Notes: generated from the letters alone by a model not told the origin. A stretch of 64,000 bases of DNA from an uncultured Eubacterium sp. (GCF_945980375.1 NZ_CAMFQO010000001.1:1-64000); one strand, 5' to 3'. Shown: positions 1-9,674, numbered from the stretch's first letter. Translations and numbers: made by a program.

Positions 1-15
1 CTTTTTGTAATCCAT
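1..15 (-). CDS. 5' end of a gene running off the left edge (5 codons)
   Basis: An ATG on the minus strand at 13-15 reads M-D-Y-K-K before the window ends. An AGGAG ribosome binding site lies 8 nt upstream, with a 9-bp inverted repeat (AAGGATAAT/ATTATCCTT, about 33-54) in the leader. A LytTR-type promoter block at 103-149 points toward it. The product cannot be named from five codons. The RBS, spacing and shared promoter block make a real start likely. Confidence 0.45.
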
Positions 16-102
16 ACTCAACACTCCTATAAGGATAATCATCTATTATCCTTTACTTAATAATATAATTTTCCTATTCATAAGTAACATAAAATTCTAA
101 AC

Positions 103-149
103 AAAACAATCAAAAATACAAAATGCAAGAAAATCCTGTCGAAATGCAA
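103..149 (-). promoter_or_regulatory. Candidate LytTR (AgrA-type) binding block, copy A
   Basis: AAATGCAA occurs twice with a 21-bp period (ATG at 123 and 144). This matches the roughly two-turn spacing of direct repeats bound by LytTR regulators such as AgrA. The 47-bp block is about 39/47 identical without gaps to the block at 7058-7104. Read on the minus strand it gives TTTTCTTGCATTTT followed by a TTGATTGTTTT segment, so it probably drives the gene starting at 15. Binding by the local AgrA is inferred. Confidence 0.45.
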
Positions 150-236
150 TTATTTTTAAATGTTTTTTGTGTTTTTTAATCGACTTTTGCTTTATTCTCC
201 GTCATAATTGATTTATCAATATACGGAGGATTTTTT

Positions 237-1148
237 ATGTTTAATTTAGTTGATGAAAAGGACAAATATTTAGTTGCCTGTAAATCCTTGAAAGGTTTAA
301 GTGAATTAACCCTCAAGGCGTACAAGATTGATTTGGAGCAGTTTTGCGACTATATGAGTCAGCGTGACTGCTTTGATAAAAGCGAGCTCAATTCATATAT
401 CAATATGCTTCACAGTCGGTACAAGCCTAAAAGTGCAAAGCGCAAGATTGCCTGTGTTAAAGCGTTTTATCGGTATATGGAAATCGAGGACATTATTGAT
501 TACAACCCATTTCACAAAATCATCATTAAATACAAAGAGCCTATTAAGCTACCGAGAACAATACCTCTTAACTGCATTCAGGATATGCTCACTTATGCGT
601 ATAAACAACATTCTATCGCAGTTACCAAATATCAAAAAGAGGTAACTCTGCGAAACATTGTTGTTATTGAACTGCTGTTCTCAACCGGTATGAGAGTTTC
701 GGAGATATCAAATCTTAAAACTGCAAATATTAATTTAACTGATAACACAATCCGAATATTCGGCAAAGGCTCTAAGGAACGCATTATGTGCATAAGTGAT
801 GATTTGAGCAAGACGATAAGCAATTACCTAACAATTCGTTCGAGCAAAACGGATTACCTTTTGGTAAACAAGTTAGGCAACCGCTTATCTGAGCAGTCTG
901 TACGATATATGGTTAATGATTATACAAATGCTGTTGGCGCACCATTGCACATTACACCGCATATGTTCAGACATACCTTCGCCACCGAGCTACACAACGA
1001 AGATGTGGACATTAGATACATTCAGCAGTTTCTCGGACATAGTTCAATAGCAACTACGCAGATTTATACCCATATCAGCACAAGCAAAACGCGTGAGATA
1101 TTGGAGTCGAAGCATCCGAGAAATAGAATGAATTTGTTCCTTATATAA
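237..1148 (+). CDS. XerC/XerD-like tyrosine recombinase
   Basis: This 303-aa protein has the usual size and two-domain plan of Xer-type recombinases. Residues 1-95 form a SAM-like core-binding domain, and about 105-290 form the catalytic domain. All catalytic residues are visible: Arg153 in TGMRVSE, Lys177 in GKGSKER, His242-x-x-Arg245 in HMFRH, His268 in LGHSS and nucleophile Tyr277 in QIYTH. A GGAGG site precedes the ATG by about 8 nt. It could resolve chromosome dimers, but its place in an AT-rich accessory region, away from housekeeping genes, suggests a mobile-element recombinase. It is oriented away from the minus-strand cluster to its right. Confidence 0.85.
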   Translation: MFNLVDEKDKYLVACKSLKGLSELTLKAYKIDLEQFCDYMSQRDCFDKSELNSYINMLHSRYKPKSAKRKIACVKAFYRYMEIEDIIDYNPFHKIIIKYKEPIKLPRTIPLNCIQDMLTYAYKQHSIAVTKYQKEVTLRNIVVIELLFSTGMRVSEISNLKTANINLTDNTIRIFGKGSKERIMCISDDLSKTISNYLTIRSSKTDYLLVNKLGNRLSEQSVRYMVNDYTNAVGAPLHITPHMFRHTFATELHNEDVDIRYIQQFLGHSSIATTQIYTHISTSKTREILESKHPRNRMNLFLI

Positions 1149-1355
1149 TATAAGTATCAAAAAATGGAAAAAGTAACAGAAAAAGCAGAATTTTTTGTAA
1201 TTGGGTAAAAAATATGAAAGTCTTTACTTTGTGCGAATGAAAAAATATTAATATTAACATAAAATGCATTACGAAAGCAGATAGCACATTTTTACTATTA
1301 TAGCATTTAATTACAAAACGGTCTTAATAACAATAAATGCATATGCACTAATTCA

Positions 1356-1373
1356 CAGGAGCTCAAGCTCCTG
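1356..1373. repeat. Perfect short inverted repeat downstream of the RHS remnant
   Basis: CAGGAGCT, two bases, AGCTCCTG form an 18-bp palindrome just beyond the 3' end of the decayed RHS gene on the minus strand. No strong T-run follows, so a terminator role is uncertain. Confidence 0.35.
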
Positions 1374-1388
1374 TAAATTTGCAACACT

Positions 1389-2150
1389 TCACTTAAAAAC
1401 AACTGGATTAATAATAGGCTTTTTAGAAATAATACTGTCATTCAAATCATCAACGGTATATTTAAAGTCTAAACCATCAGTAGAAATTTTTGTAATAAAA
1501 TTATTATTACAGAAAGAATATGGATTACAATCAAAGACATTTGAATATGTATATACATTTATATTCTTATTTGTGATTTTTCCCAATTCAGGTGAGTAAT
1601 AACTGTTTTTATTAATATACAATTTTGAATAATCGTCATATAAATAGCATTTTGCCAATAACGGATTTAAATGCATAAAACTTTTTTCTTCACCATTGCA
1701 TATTGGGTTTTCTATATCAAAACAAGTCGCATTACCAAGTGCATCATACTCATACATACAAGCTAAGATTCCATTTCCATCAATAATGCCCATAATATTA
1801 CCAACTCCGTCAAATGTATAATGGTATTCCGTTACATTTTTTTCTGAATCTATATAAATAAATCCGTAAGGAATTTCGTTATGGTCTTTGAGAATGTAAA
1901 CATATGACGAATTACTTACATTCTATTGTTGGTTATTATTAACCGAGCAAATATTTTCATTTATAGAAACGAAACTTAGTTTTTCATCATTCCAATAATA
2001 TTTATATGTTAGTTCGTATTGTTGTTTTTTTACTTGTAAAACTATATTAAATAAGTCTTCAAAATCTTCTTCAATAAATGAATAAATATCATTTTTAGGA
2101 ACATTACTATTTAACGTAGCGGTTGTTACACTTATATTAGTTGTAAACAA
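1389..2150 (-). pseudogene. Decayed RHS-repeat protein, C-terminal core remnant split by an amber codon
   Basis: Two minus-strand reading frames, 1389-1793 and 1923-2150, are in the same frame. Between them the translation runs open from 1794 to 1922 and is broken only by TAG at 1923-1925. The joined product contains degenerate RHS-core features: YTFDGVGNIMGIID, MYEYDALGNA, and a weakened form of the usual NPxxYRGYYYDxExGLYYLxxRYYxPxxGRFI block (YLYDDYSKLYINKNSYYSPELGKI), then NPYSFCNNNF. Upstream of the TTG at 2148-2150 the same frame still reads like a hydrophobic leader but has two TGA codons. RHS proteins are normally far longer and end in a toxin or variable tail. Here only the end survives, so a pseudogene is the best call. 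Confidence 0.7.
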
Positions 2151-2306
2151 TAAAGTAAATATTCAGTAAAATACAATTGAAAAAGCAAAAAATCGCCTAA
2201 ATTCTCACACAACATTTATTTGCTATTTATCATAAGAATAGGGGTATATATTTATTACCAATCAAACGATTGCAAACTGTCTCATACTTCCTATCCGTTT
2301 TTATGT

Positions 2307-5300
2307 TTATTTATTTGGATTTGAATAGAGCAAAAAGTTGTTTGCAAATTCCCAATCATCCTCGGTTACTTTTCCGTCTTTGTTAATATCAAAATATTTG
2401 TCATCAATTCCGGTTATTTCGCTGCCTTTTTTGATTTGATCAAACAGCTTTACGTAGTCTTTTGCATTTATATAACCGTCATTAATCCAATCATAACATA
2501 TTAGTCCGATAGGATTTTCAATAATTAATGGCTCATTATTATTTATACTCGTCGTTTGGTTAATATTATAGCCGTAAGGATATTCAAGTTTGTACTGATT
2601 TTCTCCTGATTCTGTTGAAAACAGTACGAAGTATCCTAATTTGTCAGAGGTGCTTTGCACTTCGTCCTTATATACTATGCTTACATCTTCAACAGGATAG
2701 TAGTATTGATATGAATCATCAAGGTCTTCTTTTGCAACAATATTTCCGCAAATAAATGCACCCGGTTTAAAATTAATGTTGTGTTCATTTGCGTAAGTTT
2801 GAGCATAACTGTCAGCAACTCCGGCGATTGTAATATTAGATAAATTTTCGAAAGCGTTATCGGCTATTTCTGTTATATTGCTTGGAATATATATCGCTTG
2901 AAGAGTAGGACACATTTTAAATGTACCTTCGTATATTGTTGAACCGCCTTTTATAATTACAGCTTCTAATTCCGAACAACCATAAAATGTTGAATCATTT
3001 AGATTTTTACCGGATATTGTAACTGTGTTTATCTTACTGCCTGAAAAACTTACTTCATCAAGCATATCACATCCTGAAACATCAATGTTTCCTTTCACTT
3101 CCATAAAATCAAAATGACATTCTAATAGCTTGTATTTACCGGAAGTATTGTCAAATTTCCAACTGACATTTTCCCATTTCCCCGGTGTTGATAAATTCCA
3201 GTCTAAAATTTTATTGTTGTTTCGTTGATTTGCAAAGTTAACAAGTAAGTTGTAATCGCTTTCGTCAAATGCAGAAATGTCTTTTTCAATTATTTGATGT
3301 TTGTATTCCAATATGTAATCGTCTTTAGATTCGATATTTTTTATAATTTCATCTGTGAAAATATTTATGTCTATATGATTATTTTGACATTTAATATTTG
3401 ACAATTTTGAAGAATTTTGCGCGGAATTTATAGGTAAAATTAATGAAGTGATTTCAGAATTTTCACAAACTAAATCTTCAAGCTTTGTTGAATTGGAAAC
3501 ATTTAGTCCTGTTATTTTGGTATTATCACAATACAATGCGGTTAATTCGGTAAATGAACTTAAATCTAAATCTCCTTGAACATCAATATTGCTGATGTCT
3601 ATAGCTGTAATTTTGTATTTTTCACCGTCAAACTCAAAGTAAACATTGTTTTGTACTTTATTAATATCAATGTCGCCGTTATCATTAAGCCAATTTAACT
3701 TTTCATTATTTTGGTTGCATTTTGCAAAACTTTCTAACGCTTGTAATTCGTTTGTGTCAATAACGGCATTTTCTGTTAGCATTTGAGAATTATAATTTAC
3801 ATATGCGTTCTTACTGCTTTGAAGTTCTGTAAACCGATTGTAAAGGTTACCGCCCTCGTGAACATCCAAATAATTATACGGACAACTTATGTGACTCAAT
3901 TTATCGTTATTTTCGATATTCAATGCAAACAATTTATTAAATGAGCAAGATAAGGTTTGAAGCTCTGGATTGTTCGCTAAATTTAGTGTACTTAATGAAC
4001 AACCGTCACAATATAATTCTGTAAGATTTGTACAAGCGCTCAAATCAATTCCGTTTTGTGATAAATCGTTGTATGAACAATTTAGAGAAATAAGTTTTTG
4101 ATTGTTTAATGTAATACCTGTTAAGGAATTTGCATATAAATTTAATTTTTCAAGTTCACTAAATGCAGAACAGTCAAGTTCACCTGTCAGCCATTTGTAT
4201 GTAAAATCAATTGATTTTACATGGCCTTCATCATTCCATTCTATACCGTCCCAAGATTGAGGATTGTCCAAATCCCAACTAAGTTTTTCGTTATTGTCAC
4301 CGCTTGAGGCGAATTGTTTTAATAGCTCTATTTCGTTTTGATTATATTCAATTTGAGTTTCATCATATGTAGCAATGCTTGCTTCGGTGGTTTGATATTG
4401 TACAACGGCTTCTTCATATGAATACGGTTTAAATCTCAATAGTATTTCTTTTAGTGTTTCTGTGCCATTAATTACATACTCATAATTTTTACAGTTATGC
4501 GAATTTGCGATAGTGCCTATATTATTTAGAGCGAAACCAATTAAAGGATATAATTGAGGACATTCTTTCGCTAATTTTATTGCCATTAAAACAGGCATTT
4601 TCTTTATTGCTCTGCTCGATTTGGCAGAAGTTGCACTATGTAAAAATGTAAATAATGAAGTTTTATATTCAATTGTGTTGTTGGTATATTTATCATGATA
4701 ATAAGCTTTTAAATTATCTTTGTAGTAATCTTCAATAGACAGCCATTGAGAAAAAGCAACACTTAATTCATTTTTTATATTACTGTTAAGCGGACCTTGG
4801 TCAATATTAATTCCGAGTAATTTAAGTTCAGCGTCTATATATTCAGAAATATTCAATGTGTAGCACTTGCCGTATTTCCAATAATTCCATCCATTGGTTG
4901 GAGCTGTTAAAGGAACAGTTGGCACAATATCGGTATCAAACCAAAAATTATAAATATTGCCGTATGATTCCATATTATCTATTGTATTGCTTTGTGTTAT
5001 TTTTTCGACATTCGGACAAGCAAAGGTGTAAGCAATGACTTTATTAAATTTTGGAATATTATTAGAAGAGATTGCTTCATTTGTTACATCTGTTGCTTCT
5101 TTTGCATATAAATTTGCAATAGCTGCGCCTCGGCTATGTCCTGTGATAATAAGATTGACATTATCATAATTTTTTAAAAATTTTTTATAATAATTATTTA
5201 TAGCGCTCTTTATTGAATTTTTACCTTTTTCAAAATTGTAATGAACATATTGTTTTTCATCATATGTTTCTCCGGTTATTTCTGTGTTTCCTTGCCATTC

Positions 5301-6059
5301 GTCATAATATGTTCCTCTAATAGAAACAATCATATCGACAGAATTATTTTTTTCATCAATTCTATACATCATTGCAAATGGTGCATTTTCTTTATTAAAA
5401 TCTATTGTTGATTTACTATTTATAAATGTTTCATAATTTTCCACAGAAATAGAACTCAATTTATATTTTTCAGATAACTCGTTAATATTTTTTTCTACTA
5501 TATTGGATTTATCGGAACAATACATTGTGTTTGATAAATCTAAACACATTCTTATATCATGATCGTTATACATTAATTCCGAATTGTAAAAATCATTTTT
5601 TGAACCAAAAAGTTCATATTCACCCATTAATGCAATCAAGCCTTCACCGCCAAAAGTAATATTTGCTTTTCCGCTAAATGGATAAACAGTAATTGTTGCA
5701 TTTGAATTGTATTTAATTCCAAATACCCAAGTTGTTTTAAATTCACAATAGCATTCAAAATAATTTCCAAAATATTTTATTGTTCCCGATACATCATCGT
5801 CAAAATTAACAGCTCCGCTATCATCTTTTACTTGCAAGTGTCCTTCAAAATTTATTTTATTCGTTGAATAAATTTCAAATTTTATTTTGTCATTACTGCT
5901 TTCCCCGTTACTATATTGATATATAATATAGTGATTTTGAACATTTTTTGTATTAGCTTTTACTTGTAATATATTGACTGCAAAATTAGAAAATAATAAA
6001 ACAATAGACAGCGTCAATGATAAAAGTTTAACATTAATATTTGTAAAATGCTTTTTCAT
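2307..6059 (-). CDS. Secreted class 3 lipase-like protein with LRR region and C-terminal dockerin
   Basis: A 1250-aa protein with a good RBS (AAGGAG). Residues 1-35 are a signal peptide. About 225-400 is a lipase class 3 alpha/beta-hydrolase: nucleophile elbow GHSRG with Ser309, then FDTDIVPTVPL, which matches the usual Asp-x-VP segment. Residues about 590-1110 hold several LRR-like blocks, each opening with a W-D-L-D-N-P / L-x-W type segment and short Leu/Asn/Cys repeats, plus a BspA-like LRR_5 stretch. The last 65 residues look like a type I dockerin: loop 1 DWINDGYINAKDY and loop 2 DINKDGKVTEDDW. A dockerin implies attachment to a cohesin scaffold on the cell surface. It lies 83 bp downstream of the 240-aa membrane protein and is probably cotranscribed with it. 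The natural substrate is unknown. Confidence 0.8.
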   Translation of the reverse strand: MKKHFTNINVKLLSLTLSIVLLFSNFAVNILQVKANTKNVQNHYIIYQYSNGESSNDKIKFEIYSTNKINFEGHLQVKDDSGAVNFDDDVSGTIKYFGNYFECYCEFKTTWVFGIKYNSNATITVYPFSGKANITFGGEGLIALMGEYELFGSKNDFYNSELMYNDHDIRMCLDLSNTMYCSDKSNIVEKNINELSEKYKLSSISVENYETFINSKSTIDFNKENAPFAMMYRIDEKNNSVDMIVSIRGTYYDEWQGNTEITGETYDEKQYVHYNFEKGKNSIKSAINNYYKKFLKNYDNVNLIITGHSRGAAIANLYAKEATDVTNEAISSNNIPKFNKVIAYTFACPNVEKITQSNTIDNMESYGNIYNFWFDTDIVPTVPLTAPTNGWNYWKYGKCYTLNISEYIDAELKLLGINIDQGPLNSNIKNELSVAFSQWLSIEDYYKDNLKAYYHDKYTNNTIEYKTSLFTFLHSATSAKSSRAIKKMPVLMAIKLAKECPQLYPLIGFALNNIGTIANSHNCKNYEYVINGTETLKEILLRFKPYSYEEAVVQYQTTEASIATYDETQIEYNQNEIELLKQFASSGDNNEKLSWDLDNPQSWDGIEWNDEGHVKSIDFTYKWLTGELDCSAFSELEKLNLYANSLTGITLNNQKLISLNCSYNDLSQNGIDLSACTNLTELYCDGCSLSTLNLANNPELQTLSCSFNKLFALNIENNDKLSHISCPYNYLDVHEGGNLYNRFTELQSSKNAYVNYNSQMLTENAVIDTNELQALESFAKCNQNNEKLNWLNDNGDIDINKVQNNVYFEFDGEKYKITAIDISNIDVQGDLDLSSFTELTALYCDNTKITGLNVSNSTKLEDLVCENSEITSLILPINSAQNSSKLSNIKCQNNHIDINIFTDEIIKNIESKDDYILEYKHQIIEKDISAFDESDYNLLVNFANQRNNNKILDWNLSTPGKWENVSWKFDNTSGKYKLLECHFDFMEVKGNIDVSGCDMLDEVSFSGSKINTVTISGKNLNDSTFYGCSELEAVIIKGGSTIYEGTFKMCPTLQAIYIPSNITEIADNAFENLSNITIAGVADSYAQTYANEHNINFKPGAFICGNIVAKEDLDDSYQYYYPVEDVSIVYKDEVQSTSDKLGYFVLFSTESGENQYKLEYPYGYNINQTTSINNNEPLIIENPIGLICYDWINDGYINAKDYVKLFDQIKKGSEITGIDDKYFDINKDGKVTEDDWEFANNFLLYSNPNK

Positions 6060-6142
6060 AATTTTTTTCTCCTTCTTTTTGTTATTTGAGTTTTGGCTGT
6101 GTTATTTAATTTGTTTTTTTCTTATTAATAATTATTTCATAG

Positions 6143-6865
6143 TTATTTTTGTAAATAAAATGTATCCCAAACGCTATATACATATTTATTTCGGTTATGT
6201 TTTAGATTTTTGTATAAATAGAACGAAGATAATCTATCGTTTTTTATACCGATTATTTTTAATTCTTTTCTGATAGAATTATCAATAATATCGCATTCGT
6301 TTTCTTGTTTAGAATAGTCATTTCTTTTTATAGATTCATCATAAAACAACGCAAAGTTATTTATTCCTAAATTACCTGAAAAATAATCATATAGAAATGT
6401 TTTGATTTCGTTTTTTGTCAAAACATTATTCTTGTATGATTTTTGAAACCTTATTAATTCATAGCTATCTAATGGAATCCCTACAATTCTTTTATCAACA
6501 TTTTTTTGTAGCCATTCTGTGCACCAATTTTCAATATCCTCTAATTGATAGTCATCATAGAACCTGCCCTTGTCTCTGTTGACAAAAAAGAGTCTGTCGT
6601 TATATTTGTATTCAAATGAAAAATCAACCCATTTCGGTTTCATAAAAAATACTTCATACTCTTCACTTCTCACATGTGATTGGTTGTGATCAACAAGTTC
6701 AAACTTTGTAGGCGACTCTTTGTATTTTAAAGATAAATAAATTTTTGCCTGCGCAGCGACAACAGGATAAGCAAACAGATTTGCAAGAGTCAGCAAAATT
6801 ATCACTAAAAAGATGATTTTTATTGACTTTCTTTTTTTATTGTTTTTGATAGTTTCTTCAGCCAT
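6143..6865 (-). CDS. Unknown single-span membrane protein upstream of the lipase gene
   Basis: This 240-aa protein starts at an ATG with an AAGGAGTG site. A Lys/Arg-rich cytoplasmic N-terminus is followed by one membrane segment at about residues 17-38 (IIFLVIILLTLANLFAYPVV). A polar, aromatic-rich extracellular domain makes up the rest. I do not recognise the family. It is the first gene after the LytTR-type promoter block at 7058-7104 and precedes the lipase-dockerin gene by 83 bp on the same strand, so they likely form one transcript. A role as chaperone, anchor or partner of the lipase would be a guess. Confidence 0.7.
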   Translation of the reverse strand: MAEETIKNNKKRKSIKIIFLVIILLTLANLFAYPVVAAQAKIYLSLKYKESPTKFELVDHNQSHVRSEEYEVFFMKPKWVDFSFEYKYNDRLFFVNRDKGRFYDDYQLEDIENWCTEWLQKNVDKRIVGIPLDSYELIRFQKSYKNNVLTKNEIKTFLYDYFSGNLGINNFALFYDESIKRNDYSKQENECDIIDNSIRKELKIIGIKNDRLSSFYLYKNLKHNRNKYVYSVWDTFYLQK

Positions 6866-7057
6866 GCAATCACTCCTTAAGATTTGTTATCGTTATAACC
6901 ACTGTAATAACTTTCCTTTTTATTCTCCTATACTAGTTAATACCGTATACCAACTGCTCCAATTAATAAATCGACTTATCTCCTTAAAACATAACAATTA
7001 TCACGGATTTTTATTTCATTTACGATTTCAAATTCAATTTAATACTTCGTTATGAAT

Positions 7058-7104
7058 AAAACAATCAATATAAAAAAATGCAAGAAAATAATGTAAAAAT
7101 GCAA
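7058..7104 (-). promoter_or_regulatory. Candidate LytTR (AgrA-type) binding block, copy B
   Basis: Two AAATGCAAGAAAA repeats (ATG at 7078 and 7099) are spaced 21 bp apart and precede the minus-strand gene starting at 6865 by about 190 bp. The block aligns without gaps to 103-149. On the minus strand a possible -10 (TATATT) follows the second repeat. It lies directly next to the agrC operon terminator. Assignment to the local AgrA rests on spacing and proximity. Confidence 0.5.
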
Positions 7105-7107
7105 GAA

Positions 7108-7141
7108 AACGCAGATAGAGTTAAATCTCCATCTGCGTTAA
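7108..7141 (-). terminator. Terminator of the xre-agrA-agrC operon
   Basis: Read on the minus strand, AACGCAGATGGAG pairs with CTCTATCTGCGTT across a short loop, and TTTTCTT follows. It sits just after the agrC stop codon at 7156. Confidence 0.65.
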
Positions 7142-7155
7142 ACATTCTCCACATA

Positions 7156-8442
7156 TTATTCCGGTCTTAAAAAAGCTACTGTTAATGTAAAAACATTTTT
7201 TACACTATCATATTCCCATTCCAAGTCACTATTATATTTTTTTAATGTTTTCAGAACACTTTTTATTCCCATGCCATGCATAGTCTTATTTTGCTTTGTT
7301 GTTTTCAATTCTTTATTATTAGCAACAGGATGAATATCACAACTATTTGATATAATCAAAACATCATAGGTGTTTCTGTGTTCTGTTAAAAGAATAATTA
7401 TCTTTTCTTCTGATTTTTCTACTGCTTCGATAGCATTATCTAAAACATTTCCTAAAATTGTCACCAAATCATAATCATCTATATACTTAAAATTAGCTAA
7501 ATGTAAATCAAACGAAAAATCTATATTTTTAATTTCACATTCAGTCACATATCTACCAATTATAACATCTAATGTATGATTTCCACTATGACAGGTATTG
7601 CTATAAATCTTTAATTGATCTGTCATTGTTCCTATGTATTTTTCAATTTGAGGATTAGTATTTAATGACTTAATCATTGATAAATGTTTTTTTGCATCGT
7701 GAGCATATATTAAAAGGTTCTCATTTTGTTTTTCCAAAATGTCATAATAAGACTTCTCAATTTCTATTTTTTCTATTTCATTTTGAAGTAAATGCAAATC
7801 ATTTTCTCTTTCAAGACTATGTTGATATATTATGAACAGAACGATAATAGATACAAATAACATCATGCTAATAATGGACAAAATAATTTGCAATTGACTT
7901 TGAATAATATATTCTGTCGATATTTTCCAAAATATTAAAAGCGTAGCAACTACAATTAACGGATACATAAACAATCCAATTGGAATCTTAATACCAACTT
8001 TATCTTTTTTTATTACTTTTGCCAATAGTAAACAAGTAAATAAATATAACGATTTACTTATAGCAATATCTATTATTAAAAAATTGATTTTTTCTAAATA
8101 CACATCCGGTTGTGTTTTTGTAACGACCGAAATCAAAAAAATTGTTGCAAATTCTAAAGCTCCGCAAATCACATTTAATATTATCGAATAAAAGATTACT
8201 TTATTCGGTTTAATATTAAAACACATGATTCCAAAAACGGCATATATAATGGTGTTATATATTGCATTAATCCAAACAGTATTGGAAAGCATAATATTTA
8301 CTATTGCACAGCTTTCAAACAATATTGCACCTAATATGATACACTTATATGTTTGACGCTTCTTTTCTCCAATTTGAGTAAAAAAATTATATGTAATTAA
8401 AAATTCTGTAAAACTTATAATTGCAACAATTAAATTATACAT
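7156..8442 (-). CDS. agrC: AgrC-like peptide-sensing histidine kinase (GHKL type)
   Basis: The start at 8440-8442 is chosen because GAGAAGGAGATAAAA immediately precedes it; the open frame extends 10 codons further upstream inside agrA. The 428-aa protein has about six N-terminal membrane spans (residues 1-200), a coiled linker (HSLERENDLHLLQNEIEKIEIEKSYYDIL), a phospho-acceptor segment YAHDAKKHLSMIKSL, and a GHKL ATPase domain with LGNVLDNAIEA (N box) and a GMGIKSVLKTL G-box. Family knowledge: AgrC senses the AgrD-derived cyclic peptide and phosphorylates AgrA. It lies 2 nt after agrA, in the same operon. Confidence 0.85.
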   Translation of the reverse strand: MYNLIVAIISFTEFLITYNFFTQIGEKKRQTYKCIILGAILFESCAIVNIMLSNTVWINAIYNTIIYAVFGIMCFNIKPNKVIFYSIILNVICGALEFATIFLISVVTKTQPDVYLEKINFLIIDIAISKSLYLFTCLLLAKVIKKDKVGIKIPIGLFMYPLIVVATLLIFWKISTEYIIQSQLQIILSIISMMLFVSIIVLFIIYQHSLERENDLHLLQNEIEKIEIEKSYYDILEKQNENLLIYAHDAKKHLSMIKSLNTNPQIEKYIGTMTDQLKIYSNTCHSGNHTLDVIIGRYVTECEIKNIDFSFDLHLANFKYIDDYDLVTILGNVLDNAIEAVEKSEEKIIILLTEHRNTYDVLIISNSCDIHPVANNKELKTTKQNKTMHGMGIKSVLKTLKKYNSDLEWEYDSVKNVFTLTVAFLRPE

Positions 8443-8444
8443 TT

Positions 8445-9146
8445 TTATCTCCTTCTCAAATATTGAAACCAATATTTATGAAAATCCGCCTGTTTTCTTG
8501 ATGCAATAGGAACTCTTATATTCCCTATTAGGTACAATTCCGTGTATGAATATTTTATAATATAATGTAGATTAACTATAAAACTTTTATGTACCAAATA
8601 AAAAAATGTGTTAGGTAACTTATCATTCCAATCCTCTAATTTTTCTTTCAAAATATATTCTTTTGATTGCTTTGTTCTTAAAATAGTTTTTCTATTCTCT
8701 CGTCTAATATAAACAATATCATCAACTAATACTTTTTCTAAACTGCCATTACTTTGTAAAAACACATCAATATATGATTCATCTAAATATTCCATTGCTT
8801 TATCTAAACTTGAATACAATCTTTTCACATCAAAGGGCTTCATAAAAAACCTAAAAATATGTAAATCCATTGCCTCGTCTTGATATTGTTCAAAATTTGT
8901 AACAAAAAACAATATAACATTACTGTTTTGCTTTTTTAATTTCTTCGCTAATTCAATCCCGTCTACATCAGGCATTTGTATGTCTAAAAAAGCTAAATCT
9001 ACAGAAATATTCTTATCAATTAATTCATTTGGTGTCATCGTTATATAATAATTCGCCTTTATGTAATGATTCTTCATATACTCTTGAACATGAATTTTAA
9101 GACTTTCAAGATATTGTTTTTCATCATCACAAATCAAAATATTCAT
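8445..9146 (-). CDS. agrA: AgrA-like response regulator with LytTR DNA-binding domain
   Basis: The 233-aa form starts at the third in-frame ATG (9144-9146), 9 nt after an AGG of the site TTAGGATG; two further ATGs lie upstream at 9150-9155. The receiver domain (residues 1-115) has the acidic pocket DDE and the phospho-acceptor Asp in LAFLDIQMPDVDG. The C-terminal half is a LytTR domain (about 135-230: DDIVYIRRENRKT, VHKSFIVNLHYIIKYS, RVPIASRKQ). LytTR regulators bind direct repeats about 21 bp apart, and two such blocks lie nearby. The last codons supply the agrC ribosome binding site, so the pair is translationally coupled. Confidence 0.88.
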   Translation of the reverse strand: MNILICDDEKQYLESLKIHVQEYMKNHYIKANYYITMTPNELIDKNISVDLAFLDIQMPDVDGIELAKKLKKQNSNVILFFVTNFEQYQDEAMDLHIFRFFMKPFDVKRLYSSLDKAMEYLDESYIDVFLQSNGSLEKVLVDDIVYIRRENRKTILRTKQSKEYILKEKLEDWNDKLPNTFFYLVHKSFIVNLHYIIKYSYTELYLIGNIRVPIASRKQADFHKYWFQYLRRR

Positions 9147-9200
9147 ATACATCATCCTAATAAAAATACTCTTATCAAAAAAACTTTGATAAGAGTAAGT

Positions 9201-9548
9201 CTAACATTTATTTTTATTTTCGTCAATTATTTTAGTTTCATTAATATAAACTTCAATTAATTTATTTATCAATCTAATTTGATTTGGTTGGCATTTTTTT
9301 AGCAATTTAATAGTTTCATTTTCATCTTGAGGAGCAATACTTCCAATTAGATAATAATCGGGTGTTTCCCCTAACACATCACAAATATTCAATAAACATT
9401 TTGTTGTAGGAACATACAATCCTCTTTCAATACTTGATAAATGATTTTTTGATATCCCTATCTTTTCAGATAAAAATTCTTGAGTAAATCCCTTTTCTTT
9501 CCTTTTTTGCATTATTCGAATTCCTAATAATTTTGAATCAACTTCCAT
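9201..9548 (-). CDS. XRE-family helix-turn-helix regulator
   Basis: A 115-aa protein whose first 65 residues form a Cro/C1-type HTH (LGIRIMQKRKEKGFTQEFLSEKIGISKNHLSSIERG). A short helical tail, about residues 78-115, may dimerise. It is the first gene of the minus-strand unit, 54 bp before agrA, and is divergent from agrD. That position suits a regulator of the agrDB/agrAC intergenic region, but no operator could be defined. Confidence 0.8.
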   Translation of the reverse strand: MEVDSKLLGIRIMQKRKEKGFTQEFLSEKIGISKNHLSSIERGLYVPTTKCLLNICDVLGETPDYYLIGSIAPQDENETIKLLKKCQPNQIRLINKLIEVYINETKIIDENKNKC

Positions 9549-9674
9549 AACATCACCACCACTAGAATGCTAACATTTTAACGCTGAGCAGTAAACAAAA
9601 TAGAACAGATATATTCTGTGAAATGATTATTTTTAACGATTTTTATTTATTAGTTAATGTAGAACTGTTAATAC

